Assembly (NCBI RefSeq): GCF_932274485.2
Contig: NC_065886.2
Location: 46,921,501 to 46,985,500 of the forward strand
Direction of reading: 5' to 3'
From: Patella vulgata
Taxonomy: Eukaryota > Mollusca > Gastropoda > Patellidae
DNA: 64,000 nucleotides
In this document: positions 1 through 11,000 of the stretch, one piece after another
How positions within the stretch are numbered: the first letter of the stretch is position 1
How the letters are laid out: the number at the start of each line of letters is the position of its first letter
Notes under the pieces: generated by a model
The model's database searches: none
What the model saw: only the letters and a program-made list of their open reading frames with translations
What the model was told of the DNA's origin: nothing
Position numbers and translations under genes: made by a program

Positions 1-75
1 AATAATTCACTTGCGCGTAGGGGTCTTTAGCAGTGGGAGGAAACCGGAGGACCCGGAGAAAACCCACGAGGTTGG
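1..75 (-). mobile_element. SINE family B, partial copy cut by window start
   Basis: Reverse complement of the body of a tRNA-derived SINE seen several times here (best copies 7671-7917 and 59158-59400). Diagnostic words are the complements of CTCCGGTTTCC and CCCCTACGCGCAAG followed by an AATTATT tract. Head and tail are missing. Confidence 0.7.
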
Positions 76-957
76 AAATATCTTTAGTGACAATCTGTGT
101 ATATATAGTTCATACTATATACGATGTCCAGTCATCTATTTAGGTTAGTTTATTTTCATATTTTTCATTTAAGGAATACCCTAAGGGCTCTTGATCAAAT
201 ACTGTCTGTTAATTACAAAACACGATTTTATTTGTTTAGTTAATTAATTGCATCAATCACGTTTTGGTAGCAAACATAGTATAAGGTATGCAATTACAAA
301 TATATTTATTCTAAACTCTATATGTAAAAGGATCTAAACAAAATACCACATTATGAGGAGGAATGGGGTTTAAAGGAGTATAATTTAAATCTGGAGATGA
401 CGAAATTGATCGTGTGGGTAGCATGTTATCGATAAGCTAACGTATATTTATAGAAACTAAGACCCCGATACGGCTCTTTTTAAAAAATTCAATAACAGGT
501 TTATTCTGAATTCAGCAAGTTTAACCCACTCTTAGCGCGTTTACATAATTTAATCTAGTAAATACGTTTACAAACTTCATGTTACCGGTACAAATGTAAT
601 GGCGGAAATCGATGTGGAATTTTGTTTCAAATATTTATATTGTAATCAAAATTCATGAAAACGAATGAAATCATGGCTATAACTAAACATTCCATGTTGA
701 CGTTCAATGTTATCATTTTCGATTTTCGTATATTGCATATTGGCTTTTTCTACCACGTCCCGTATCAATAGTTTATAATTTAATAGAACGCCCCTTTATA
801 TTATTCTAACACTATTATTTGATTATTTGTTTTTAGTTCAGTTTCATTAATCTAATAATTGAAAATCCAGAAAAAAGTTAAAACTTAACAATGAGAATTA
901 TTCCGAAACAAAATGTCTTCCTCAAAATGTGCGATGTGCCAATAAACAGTTTCCTTA
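76..957. other. AT-rich stretch without recognised feature
   Basis: No exon, RNA gene or clear repeat is visible. It lies in or upstream of the 5' introns of the INF2-like gene, whose first exons are not in the window. Confidence 0.5.
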
Positions 958-1029
958 ATGCTAGCTTCCCACTATTACGATTGAAATCGTGGTTTTAATC
1001 GTGGTGATCTTGTCAGGTCTTATCATATA

Positions 1030-2556
1030 CTATTCAAAAAAAGTAGGGGATATTTGATTTTTAAGTGTTATTAAAGTCACCTAATGAAACTGACGAAGAA
1101 ACAAATGACAAAATGAAATGAAGTTCACATTCATCGATTTATTCCAAATGATCGTTAGACTAAGTAAGGCACAGACTGACCATTATAAGGGTAAAATGAT
1201 ACCCGGGGTCAAACAGCAAAGTTACCACAGCATCACAACCAAGTCAGTAACGGGTAAATCCTCCTCTGTTTGCCAAACAAGCATTGATCCGACGTGGCAT
1301 ACTCCTAATGAGACGTCTAAGGTCATTTTCGTCCAGATTGTCCCATTCCTGTTGCAACGCAGCAGCAAGTTCTTGGACATTGGCAGGACGTTGTTGACGT
1401 TGACGTAACCTCTGTCCAAGCATGTCCCAGACATGCTCGATGGGGGAGAGGTCGGGACTCAGTGCTGGCCAAGGTAATGTGGTGATGTTCTGTTGTTGGA
1501 GGTAACCTGTAACGATCCTGGCCCTGTGACATCTTGCGTTGTCATCCTGGAAGATGAAAAGGCGGCCATGACGTCGTGCGAACGGCACAACATGGACTGC
1601 CAAGATGTTGTCCCGGTAGTACTGGCCTGTAACACGCCCTGCAACAACATGTAAAGCCGTTCTTCCAGCAACAGTGATGCCTCCCCACACCATAACAGAA
1701 CCACCCCCAAATCGATCATGTCTGATGACGTTAACGTCTTGGAAGCGCTCGTTTCGACGACGTCACACCCTCCTACGTCTGTCCAAAAAATCAACAGTGA
1801 ACCTTGACTCATCTGAAAACATCACATTGCTCCAGCGTCGATTACCCCAGTGTTGACGATCCCTACACCAACGACGTCTTGCCTGAATGTGATGATCTCT
1901 CAAACAAGGGATCACGCGAGGACGTCGGGCGCGAAGGTGACCCCTATGCAGTCGATTCCGAATCGTCTGGCCACTCACTCTCACACCAGTGTCTGTTTGA
2001 AGACGAGCGCTGATCTGATTTGCTGTGATGACACGATTTCTCAAGGCCAAGGTACGGATAAATCGATCCTGGGCTTGAGTTGTCGCCCTTGGTCGACCTG
2101 AGCGTGGTCTGTCCTGTACAGATTGTGTATCACGGTATCTGGACCCTAGCCTGCTTATGACAGACTGAGAAACATTCATCGTCCGCGCCACAACCGCCTG
2201 TGTTGTGCCGATCTGTAGCATGCCAAGGGCACGTAACCTTTCATTTTGGGTAAGCCGACGCATATCAAAATTTGTTTTCTGGTCACTAAAACAATTAAAC
2301 TGATGTTTCCACCCTGGAATTCAATGCCACAATGACTGTAACATTCAAAGTCAGAGTCGTGCAAATCTTGGGTTGGACCCCCATGATGATCCCAAGCATC
2401 ACCTGCATTCCATGCGGTAGCTATTGGTGCGTTTGGGCGTCACATGTAACTGGAAATGTTTCTTCTGTTAGGTTCTATAGTGACTTTTTTCGTAGTCATT
2501 TGCATATTTTAGTATTATGCCCCCAAAATCAAATATCCCCTACTTTTTTTGAATAG
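1030..2556 (-). mobile_element. Tc1/mariner element, copy 1 (transposase on minus strand)
   Basis: 1527 bp bounded by about 32-bp terminal inverted repeats beginning CTATTCAAAAAAAGTAGG and flanked by the expected TA dinucleotides at 1028-1029 and 2557-2558. It has exactly the length of copy 2 at 47957-49483 and is very similar along the whole length, so the pair is young. It carries one disabled transposase gene and sits inside an older inverted-repeat element. Confidence 0.95.
1244..2263 (-). pseudogene. Tc1/mariner transposase, DD34E type, one nonsense codon
   Basis: Same 1020-nt frame as the intact 339-codon transposase at 48250-49269, with no net indel. Codon 167, which is TGG (Trp) in copy 2, is TGA here (positions 1763-1765), splitting the frame into 166 residues and a 149-residue downstream piece. 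Other differences from copy 2 are a handful of substitutions such as T/M at residue 28, L/F near residue 77 and G/D before NRRW. The N-terminal helix-turn-helix and the catalytic contexts FSDESRF, QDDNARCH and PIEHVWD are preserved. Enzyme of this family cuts and pastes DNA at TA sites; this copy cannot make full-length protein without read-through. Confidence 0.95.
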
Positions 2557-2789
2557 TATATATTGAGGCCAGTCGTGGCAATCGTGTTGATAGAATCGAA
2601 ACATATCCAAACGTACCGGATCGTGGACTCAATAGGGATAATCCTATTGTAACGCGTCGCACGACACTGGGAACCTAGCATAACAAACAATAAAAGCCGT
2701 AAATTAGATAGTAATTTAGGGTTATATAGAAATGAATTATCCTTCAGTCATCAACTAACCTCTATAAGAGCAAAAGAATAATTTTAACT

Positions 2790-3123
2790 GTCACCCGATC
2801 CAATATTGTTACCGCCCAGAAGGGGATAATATTAACGAAATAAATCGGCCTACGAGGTAAATGACAACCCGTTTTTACCGTTCGGTAAATTTATGACCTC
2901 CATTTTCTTTTTGTGGACTTATCTCGACTGTCCCTTAATTTAATGTTTCTGTGTGCGTGGTGGATCTATGATTCGTTATAGTTAGGGTTAGGACCTTATT
3001 TTCCCAATGTGGAGGTCATAAAATTATCGAACGGTAAAATTGGGTTGCCGTTTACCTCATTGTCGACCGATTTATTTTGTTGTTATTATTATCCCCTTCT
3101 GTAACGATATTGGATCGGGTGAC
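2790..3123. mobile_element. Palindromic MITE of about 334 bp
   Basis: Begins GTCACCCGATCCAATAT and ends ATATTGGATCGGGTGAC. The first about 120 bases are an imperfect reverse complement of the last about 120, including GACCTCCA/TGGAGGTC and GAAGGGGATAAT/ATTATCCCCTTC near the inner and outer arm ends. No coding capacity. Non-autonomous foldback-type element; superfamily undetermined because no clear target duplication is visible. Confidence 0.75.
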
Positions 3124-3540
3124 ATAATACGCGCCAGAATAGGTTTGAAATGGGGTTTTCAATATCAACCGGGAAAATGTAAATATCACAAGTGACATTT
3201 AACTTTTTTGTTCATGAATGCAATCATTAAAATCTAACAGCATTTCGACATTTCTTTTCCTAACGATGTCAAGCTAACCACACTAACATTTAGTAGGCGA
3301 AATAAATCTAACAACTAGGTCAAATCAATTACTAAATATTTTAACGACCACCAAGAGAAAACAATTTCTTACCAGATGGATGAAGTAGAGCACGTTAAGA
3401 GAAAAAAATGCAAGTCACGTTCAGCAATAACATGAAATCTAAATCATTAACGTAAAATGTCTATTTTATGTTGAGAACATATAAACTGTTACATGTTCGA
3501 AAAATGAAATTAGTTTAGCAAAGTCAAATGAATAAATGAA
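3124..3540. other. AT-rich stretch without recognised feature
   Basis: No exon, RNA gene or repeat recognised between the MITE and the SINE pair. Confidence 0.5.
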
Positions 3541-3912
3541 TGGAATGACGTTTAACTTTTACTTTTCTGCACCTACCGGGATAATGAAGACGCGCATACG
3601 CCATATACATGTAGTGTGCTATGAGGGAAATTTTGCCCGGACAGTACCGCTACGGCCTACCCTTATTACAAATTCTAACAGTTCGTTTACGTACACGTCA
3701 AGCGTTGTACACGCCAACGTATACACGGTATCTAGGTTTTTCGTCCAATCCGAACGAAAATACACTGTTCTGTTGCCAAACCCCCGTCCTGCGCCACTGA
3801 CAAGGAGGAACCACGCTAGAAAATTTCTCGACCAACACTGAGATCGATCCTGGGACATCTTTAGCCAGCGCCTCACTTCTGATCTCTTTCAACAGTGGCT
3901 TTCTTTTGTTGT
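3541..3912 (-). mobile_element. SINE family A, near full length, diverged
   Basis: Read on the minus strand it has a degraded tRNA-like head near 3850-3912, then a conserved body (complement of GAGGGAAATTTTGCCCGG at 3622-3639) and the family 3' region near 3545. Lies head to head with the next SINE, 23 bp away. Confidence 0.75.
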
Positions 3913-3935
3913 GGGAGCCATGGTGACTAAGTAAG

Positions 3936-4300
3936 TTGAGCCACGGTGGCTAAGTGAGTAAGACGCTGACTCGTTTGCCTAGAGGTCGCGGGTTCGTTCC
4001 CGGTGTTGGCCGAGAAAGTTCATCGGGATTTTCCGGCGTGGTTTCCCCTTGTCAATGTTGCTTGACGACAACCCTGACGAGGACAGCTGTCTAGTCGTTC
4101 GGATGGTACGATAAATCGAGGTCCCGTGTACACATTGGTGTGTACGTAAAAGCTCCTTTGGTAGTTGGAGTTCGATATAAGAGTATACTGTAGCGCCACT
4201 GTGCAGGCAAAATTTCCCTCATAGCCCATTTTCGTTAGCCCAGAAGGAGCAGAACAATGCGACGTTAAACCCCATTTCATTTCATTTCCATTCGTTGTGA
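3936..4300 (+). mobile_element. SINE family A, near full length
   Basis: tRNA-derived head with A box TGGCTAAGTGAG and B box GGTTCGTTCCC, a body containing CCGAGAAAGTTCATC and GGACAGCTGTCTAGTCGTTC, and the 3' end GACGTTAAACCCC followed by ATTTC repeats. The internal RNA polymerase III promoter boxes define the orientation. One of the best preserved copies in the window. Confidence 0.85.
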
Positions 4301-4888
4301 TATCCTTCTGCCCAAACTCCAATGTCTTGTTGGTGGGGTTTATTTCTCAAGAAACTCCGGTAACTAGTCAGTAGCTACTATTAATATCTAGAAAGAAACA
4401 TTTTTATTTATCAACGCCAGAGGTAATCATAATAACCAAGATCGTTGGACTTATTTTCATAATAATAGCTAAACGCCTATTAAAAACGGAACTTTTATTG
4501 TTTAAGCGCCACCTAGTAATTTGAGCACTTTAAGTAAATCACAACACTGGTATGAATGACAATTACTCAATTTTAGTCTGAGTTACTTTTCTCTAACGTG
4601 CCTCTTGACATTATCAAGCACAACGAGGACTTATACGGTTAAGTCTTTTTAAGTAGCAAGTCGCAAATTGAAATGGGAACCTATTATTCCTTCAAAAAAT
4701 AAACAGTATATTATGAGTTGCCTGAACTCCCGTATCGTCATACGACTATATATTGATACTCATGTGTCTGTATTGAAGTGTGGTATACGTGCTCTAGCTT
4801 TCAAATATTTTTCTAACCTACCTGTGTTATAACAACAGTCTATTGTATATATTTCTTTAATAGATATTTCATACCTTTACTTTGACAG
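4301..4888 (+). other. Intron sequence upstream of first visible INF2 exon
   Basis: AT-rich with no recognised repeat. A polypyrimidine-like tract and TTTGACAG acceptor at 4881-4888 precede the exon. No upstream INF2 exon was recognised between 1 and 4888. Confidence 0.6.
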
Positions 4889-5048
4889 GTGTGGCAGAAG
4901 TTACCGTATAGATTTAGTATAATGGTGACGGAGTTAAAACAAGCTGACCTCACATCATTCAAAATAGCATTAATGGCGCTCATCAATTCTATTATTGTAG
5001 CCAATGAAAATATACATAATAGAATCCGAATAAGGAATGAATTTGTGG
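4889..5048 (+). CDS. INF2: INF2 exon a (DID, armadillo-like helices)
   Basis: Encodes VWQKLPYRFSIMVTELKQAD and continues to IRIRNEFV, the part of the inhibitory domain corresponding to YRFSIVMNEL and TQLRNEF of vertebrate INF2. Acceptor TTTGACAG, donor GTAAGT, ends in phase 1. A second AG at 4895-4896 could be an alternative acceptor but would change the frame. Confidence 0.9.
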
Positions 5049-8000
5049 GTAAGTAAGGTGTGATTTGACCAAACATGATGCAATCTATATTAAGCTAAAT
5101 AATATAGTACAAAACTTCCACACGGATTACACACCAGACACATTTAATGTAACATACGTATTTTGCTCAGGGAATTCCCTACAAATTACCAACGCAGATT
5201 CTAAAGCGATTTCACATGTCATGTATTTCAGTTGCAAAGTTAATTCACGCAGATTCCACAGAGGTTAACTTTTTAATATTGTACATAGATTACCCATTCA
5301 CCCATATTCCACAGAGATTACCCATTCACCTCAGTTCCAAAGAGATTACATATACCCATACACTGCCCTTGTACTTTGATGATTATAGATTATTAAGGAA
5401 TAACCCAGTCCCCGGGTCCGTTTCGGTACAACCACCCCAAAACACCCCAACTCCAATCCTGGCGACATTCTTCTATTAAATCATCCGCAACGGTAAAATT
5501 ATTAAATCGTTCCTTCACCAATATTATATGAATAGTATGTATTACATGTAATTACGCAGATGTTCGGATTGTTCATTATTCGATATACAAGGGAGTCAGT
5601 TCAAATATAAGTTGATGAACCAAATTGATCGGCAGCGACAAAATCGTAGCAGGCCCCACAGTGCATCTTATATTCTTACTTGTTCGGTTACAAAAACCTC
5701 TTGTTAATTATAGGGGTTAATATACTCAACGTCCTCGTGATTCCTTGAATTAAGCGTACATATACTATCACCTAATTGTCATTCTGCTACAAGTCCAAAT
5801 TCGTATATGTGACACTGTCAAAAAATGTCTTAATAGCAATGGCTACGGGGAATTCGGTTTCTTTAATGTAGGTAAAACTGAACAATCACGGATATTTTAA
5901 TTAAGCGGCTTAATTGGACATGCTGCCTCTGAATATCGTGAAGCTTTTTTTTTATAGTAATCGGAGCCTTCCTTAATTAAAACGTAAGTGGAGAAGAAAT
6001 GACAGGAAATATTTGCGAATATTGCTGTTCAATTTTCCGCGACCCGATTTTTCAAATTCCAGAACGAAATCACAAAACAGATATAAGAAACTGCCTATAA
6101 TGGTCTAATGTTAACCTATTGACCTGTATTACTGACGGCACAATTTAATATATAGATACGGTAGATACCATATGTTACTATCACGATACTTATACCATGG
6201 TAACTAAACATACCACTAAACTACTAGTATCTTTGCTTTTCTTATCAATGTGTTTTCATTAGGCAGTCCAACGTATTCACTCAGCGAAGAGGGTACGTTA
6301 GGCCCATGTATTCACACAGCGAAGAGGGTACGTTAGGCCCATGTATTCACTCAGCGAAGAGGGTACGTTAGGCCCATGTATTCACACATCGAAGAGGAAC
6401 GTTAACAGGACCCCATGGACTACCCATTTCATTGTTGTTTGAGTACGGTCACATAAAACTTGGCATGCTTGTTCCTTGGACAATTGCACATCGATCAACG
6501 TATATGCTGTCACAATTCCAAGATGGCTGCGATGACGTCATAGTCGTTTCCGGGTCCATAGGATGCTCGTACTTGTTAGTTAAACAGTTTGCTTCCATTC
6601 GATGCCACTATGATTACACTTTCTACGTCATGGCAAATGTACAATATGTAAGTCAAAGATTTTTGGGTTTAAGGGCCTCGCTCATTTTCTTTTTTTTTCA
6701 ATGGGATTAAAGATACGTGCAATTTAAGATACACTGGGTGACACAGCCAAAACATTATAAACAAAATGAATTCCTCTAACTTTTTCCCGTGCGGTCATTA
6801 ATAATAGCCTCTATTTCGAAAATTATCATCTAGCCGGTTGTTGTCGTGGACGGTACCTCAATGAATTTTTATGAACATATATTATAAAATATATCTATTT
6901 TTATTTTATTGCCAGCTTTAAATATATTAGATGTAATACAAGGATTAAGAGATATAGATGATGAAGATCTACGAGTACAGTTGGACGTTTTTGATGAAGA
7001 ATTGAATGCGGATGCCGAGGCTTTATCCGAACAAAATACGTCATCTGTAGATATTTCGAATCCACGTGATCTCTTTATGGCTCTTCTTAACAAGGTATTC
7101 GTCTTCAAATTTTCTCAAACTATAGACAGTTTCAAAAACGTACCCAGGTTTATGTGTTAGAACTAATAGTCAGGAATTTTAAGACTAAAGGGTTAGAATA
7201 TTATACGTTTAAGCCACATAAGCCATTGGAACCCATTGTGGCTTTGTCCGGCTATGCCACCAGCATTTGACGCACAGAGCTGTCGTTGTTAGTACCATCG
7301 CCCCCACCCCCACCCCACAGACCTCCTTGATTTTGGTCAAATAAAATAAAAAAGATTTTCGAATAACATTGGATTTTACATGTTGATTTGTTTTCCGTGA
7401 TGACAGACTATAGATAATTCCTGCCTTGAGATATTTAACCACATAGACACTACTCAATCACTTAATAACACATAAGATCAACCCAATTCAACATTTTATT
7501 TTGACACAATTCAATGAGGTATATTCCCTTTAAGTAAACTGGTTTATACAATTTAAAAGCAATAAATGGGATATGCCATATTATTATAAGTGATGTATTT
7601 TAAATGTCAGTTAAATGGGAAAACTTGTAAATTATTTTATAATATTGCCGTCTTCAATAGCCCAGCGGGGATTGGGTGACCGAATGGTTTATCACGTGCG
7701 CGCTAGATCATAAGGTCTGTCATTGGGTCTAGTGACAAGGAGTAGGGTCGCATGTTCAACCCCGTGGGTTTTCTCTCAGTCCTCTGCCCCCCCCCCCCCC
7801 CATAGCTAAAGACCTCTACGCGCAAGCAAATTATTGAAATAAAAATGAACCATATGTTAGTCCCGAAATAACTTATTTTACTCGAGTGGACGTTAAACCC
7901 CATTTCTCTCTCCTTCATTAGCCGAGTAGTAAAACGTTACCCCCATTTCATTTCATTTATAATATATTGAAGGTGTTTGTATTTTCAGTTTCAAGATACA

Positions 8001-11000
8001 CCAATTGGAAGTTCATTATTAGGAATATTATACAGCTTATATCAGATAGATAGTAACAATTCTCACAGGTATGTTCAACTCAAGGGGAAATCCCGGTTTT
8101 CACCGTGTGATTAAAGTATGCAAACCAAACCGCAACATTTTCACATATAGACTATTTAATCAGCCTGAAAAATTCAGCTACAATTATTTTGCATTTAGTG
8201 GTCTGATAAATGTGACATTTCAATAACGTTTGTAAACGTCAGCATTATTCTGAAATTTTTGTATTTTTATGAAGGTGGGGCCTATAGGCGTCTGCCTGTG
8301 CCCCAGTCCAATTTCTGTGAATAAATATTGTTTAAATAAACACCCCGGACAAGTGGACGTTTGTATTTCTTTGAAAACATATCAAAGATTTTCAAAAAAA
8401 ATTCATGGGACTAAACTATAGTGTTCTAAGAGTATTCCGCATACTAGTGTATTTACTGAAATATATCTGGCATTTCTGCTTTAAATGGGCAACATGACAG
8501 ACGGCCAATAGCAATTTTCATTATTTATATTAAACAAAAATACGGGTTGAATATTAAGTATTAAATAAAAATATTAAATACGGTGGTGCATATTAGAAAT
8601 AAATAATTAATTTTTATTTTAATCCAAAATTATTTATTAAAAGTCGTGTCTGCATATCTAATTACACTCTTTGTCGATGGCAAGATTATTTATAAAAGTT
8701 TTTACGAATTAATTTTGTTACAAAGGAAACTTACAAATAACTTCATTGTTGATGACAAATTACTTGTAATCCGGTTCCCACAAGCATAATCTATTGTAAA
8801 TTCGCCCACACCGCCATATCCCGTGTCGTTTCTGTGAACATTTTATTTCGATGTTTCTAAAAATGACACAATGTATGGTTCTTGGATTACGTTACATAAT
8901 TATTGACTCTACTGACATTTTAGTTATCATAGTGTCATGTTACACTGAAGTCATGTAGATTTAAATATAGATGTATGTCTAACTCTCCCTTAGCCATTTG
9001 GAGGTGCGAAGGACCAGTCAGATTTATTAACTATCGAAACATCTCATATTGATATGACTTATTGTCTTCACTTTTTTCTAGCCAGAAGATAACGATAAGG
9101 CAAATGTCAGTTTTCCGAACCATTTACGTTTCTGAGTGTTGGAGCATTTTCAGAGATTACCTGACTGAAACACCCCCTATTGTATATGCATTATTTCAAT
9201 CGAAAGATTCAGTTTCCAGATATATATATTCCAAATCTTTTTCGAATTGTGGGTTGTGAACAAAATAATATCGTTTATCCATATTTAGAAATGTTGATAT
9301 TGTATTAGGCTTATTGTTTGTGTATGCCGTGAAATAATGTAGACACGTCTTTAGGAATGTACAAGCTTCAGTCTTAACACAGTGTATAATATAAGCTACG
9401 TTCAGTAAATTCTCCAAAAAAGGGAAATTTGGAGACTAGGGAATCAAATAAAACAAAAGGCTGTATAATACGATACTATTATTTAGCCATCAAACAGACT
9501 AGGGAAAGAGCAAGAAACACCAGACTAACAGATGTAAGCTATTATCATTGTTCTTTTTATTAAAGTGAAGCAACGTGGATAAACATCGAACAAATGGTAC
9601 AAAAGACTGTTGAACACCAGACTACACAAGAAACCTGTTACAGACAAAACAAACAAAGAGATAGTATTAATCAAGAAACTCAAACAGACCCCATAGAGTT
9701 ATCTCCCGAGGGCAGATCCTCTTTGAGGCGAAAAAATGGGGTCATTGTCAAAAATTCACCAGCTGCGCCGCCACCTCCAGCCCCCCCTCCCCCTCCGCCA
9801 GCACCTGGGATCCCCCCGCCACCCCCTGGAATTCCGGGAGCGCCACCTCCCCCACCGCCACCAGGAGGGTTTAGAGCACCAGGGGCTCCTCCTCCACCAC
9901 CAGGCCTAACGCTACCAGGATTAAGTGCAATACCTGTAGCTCCAGTAGAAGAAATAAAAACCCCAGAACCCCAGTGTAAGATGAAGATGCTAAACTGGAG
10001 TAAAGTACCAATACAGAATTTACGCAGTAAGTAGCCCAATGCTATTACTTTAATATCCAATCTCGTGGGATTTTTCCGCGTCCTCCGGTTTCCACCAACT
10101 GCTTAAGACCCCTACGCGCAAGCGAAAAAATTGAAACATATGTTAGTTCCGAGATGCCTATACACTCTTTCACTTCCTCAAGGTGTAGTCTTGAATGCCA
10201 TATTAGCCTTATTGACCAGCACTTATAGAAGTTTTAAAAGCAGAGAATCCAAACTTATTTGGAGTTTTATAGTACACACTATTCGATTTACATGTAGATA
10301 CGTAGATAAGTGTTATAGTCTCGGGACTTACGCGCCCCTTTTTACCAGAGAAATAATAATAAAAAAAAAAGCTAAATGTTTTACTCCCTGGGAGCTGGCT
10401 CGCTAACCCGAAGATCTTGAAGATTAGGTGTTCGATTCTATGGTGTTGGCCTAGAAAGTCATCGGGGATTTTCGTCGTGGTTCCCCCTTGTCAGTGTCTG
10501 GCAAGGGACAACGTATAAAACCGAGGTCCAGTGTACATATTGGTGTAAAGGAAAAAGAACCGTTGACAGTTGGAATTCGATATGAGAGTAAGGTTCCTGG
10601 ACATTAGCGTTACATACCCTTATTTCGAATTCCAACTATCAAGGGTTCGTTTACGTGCATGCCAATGTGTACACGGGACCTCGATTTTTCGTCCCATCCG
10701 AACAACTATGCTGTTTACTTTCAAATGCCAGGCCCTCCATCCTGCATCCTGAACCAGGGACAAGGGGGGGGGGGACGCCGATGAACTTTCTCAGCCAACA
10801 CGGAACACGGGACCTTCGGGTAAATGAGCCAACATTTAACTCATGGAGCCCCTGTAGTTCCCCATATCCGCCTTGTAGATTGAGAAGTGCTGTTATATAT
10901 AGTTTTGTGTTTAGAAGTTTCATATGTTGTAAACTGAAGGAAACAATCGTAATCTTATGTACCCTTTGCTACTGTCCTTGTTCCTGTTGGCACCAAAAGC

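Larger units (their letters stand above)
958..2681. mobile_element. Short inverted-repeat (MITE-like) element split by a Tc1/mariner insertion
   Basis: The left end starts ATGCTAGCTTCCCA at 958 and the right end closes TGGGAACCTAGCAT at 2681, a 14-bp imperfect terminal inverted repeat. Without the 1527-bp mariner the element would be about 195 bp. The family is not recognised and no target duplication could be settled, so the boundaries are provisional. Confidence 0.45.

Noticed and set aside
1118-2101. Plus-strand open frames over mariner copy 1
   Set aside because: Antisense or out-of-frame shadows of the transposase gene; the same shadows appear at copy 2.
3619-3892. Minus frames of 64-85 codons
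   Set aside because: Within a SINE family A copy; similar frames recur in other copies.
3936-4010. tRNA gene suggested by A and B boxes
   Set aside because: Head of a SINE with a long conserved body and many dispersed copies; no complete cloverleaf.
4840-5076. Minus-strand 78-codon frame
   Set aside because: Shadow of INF2 exon a.
5049-6915. Additional INF2 exon in the 1.9-kb intron
   Set aside because: Exons a and b join directly with matching phase and continuous homology (RNEFV/A-LNILDV); no room for another.
9680-10060. Minus-strand Gly-rich open frame
   Set aside because: Exact shadow of the polyproline FH1 exon on the other strand.
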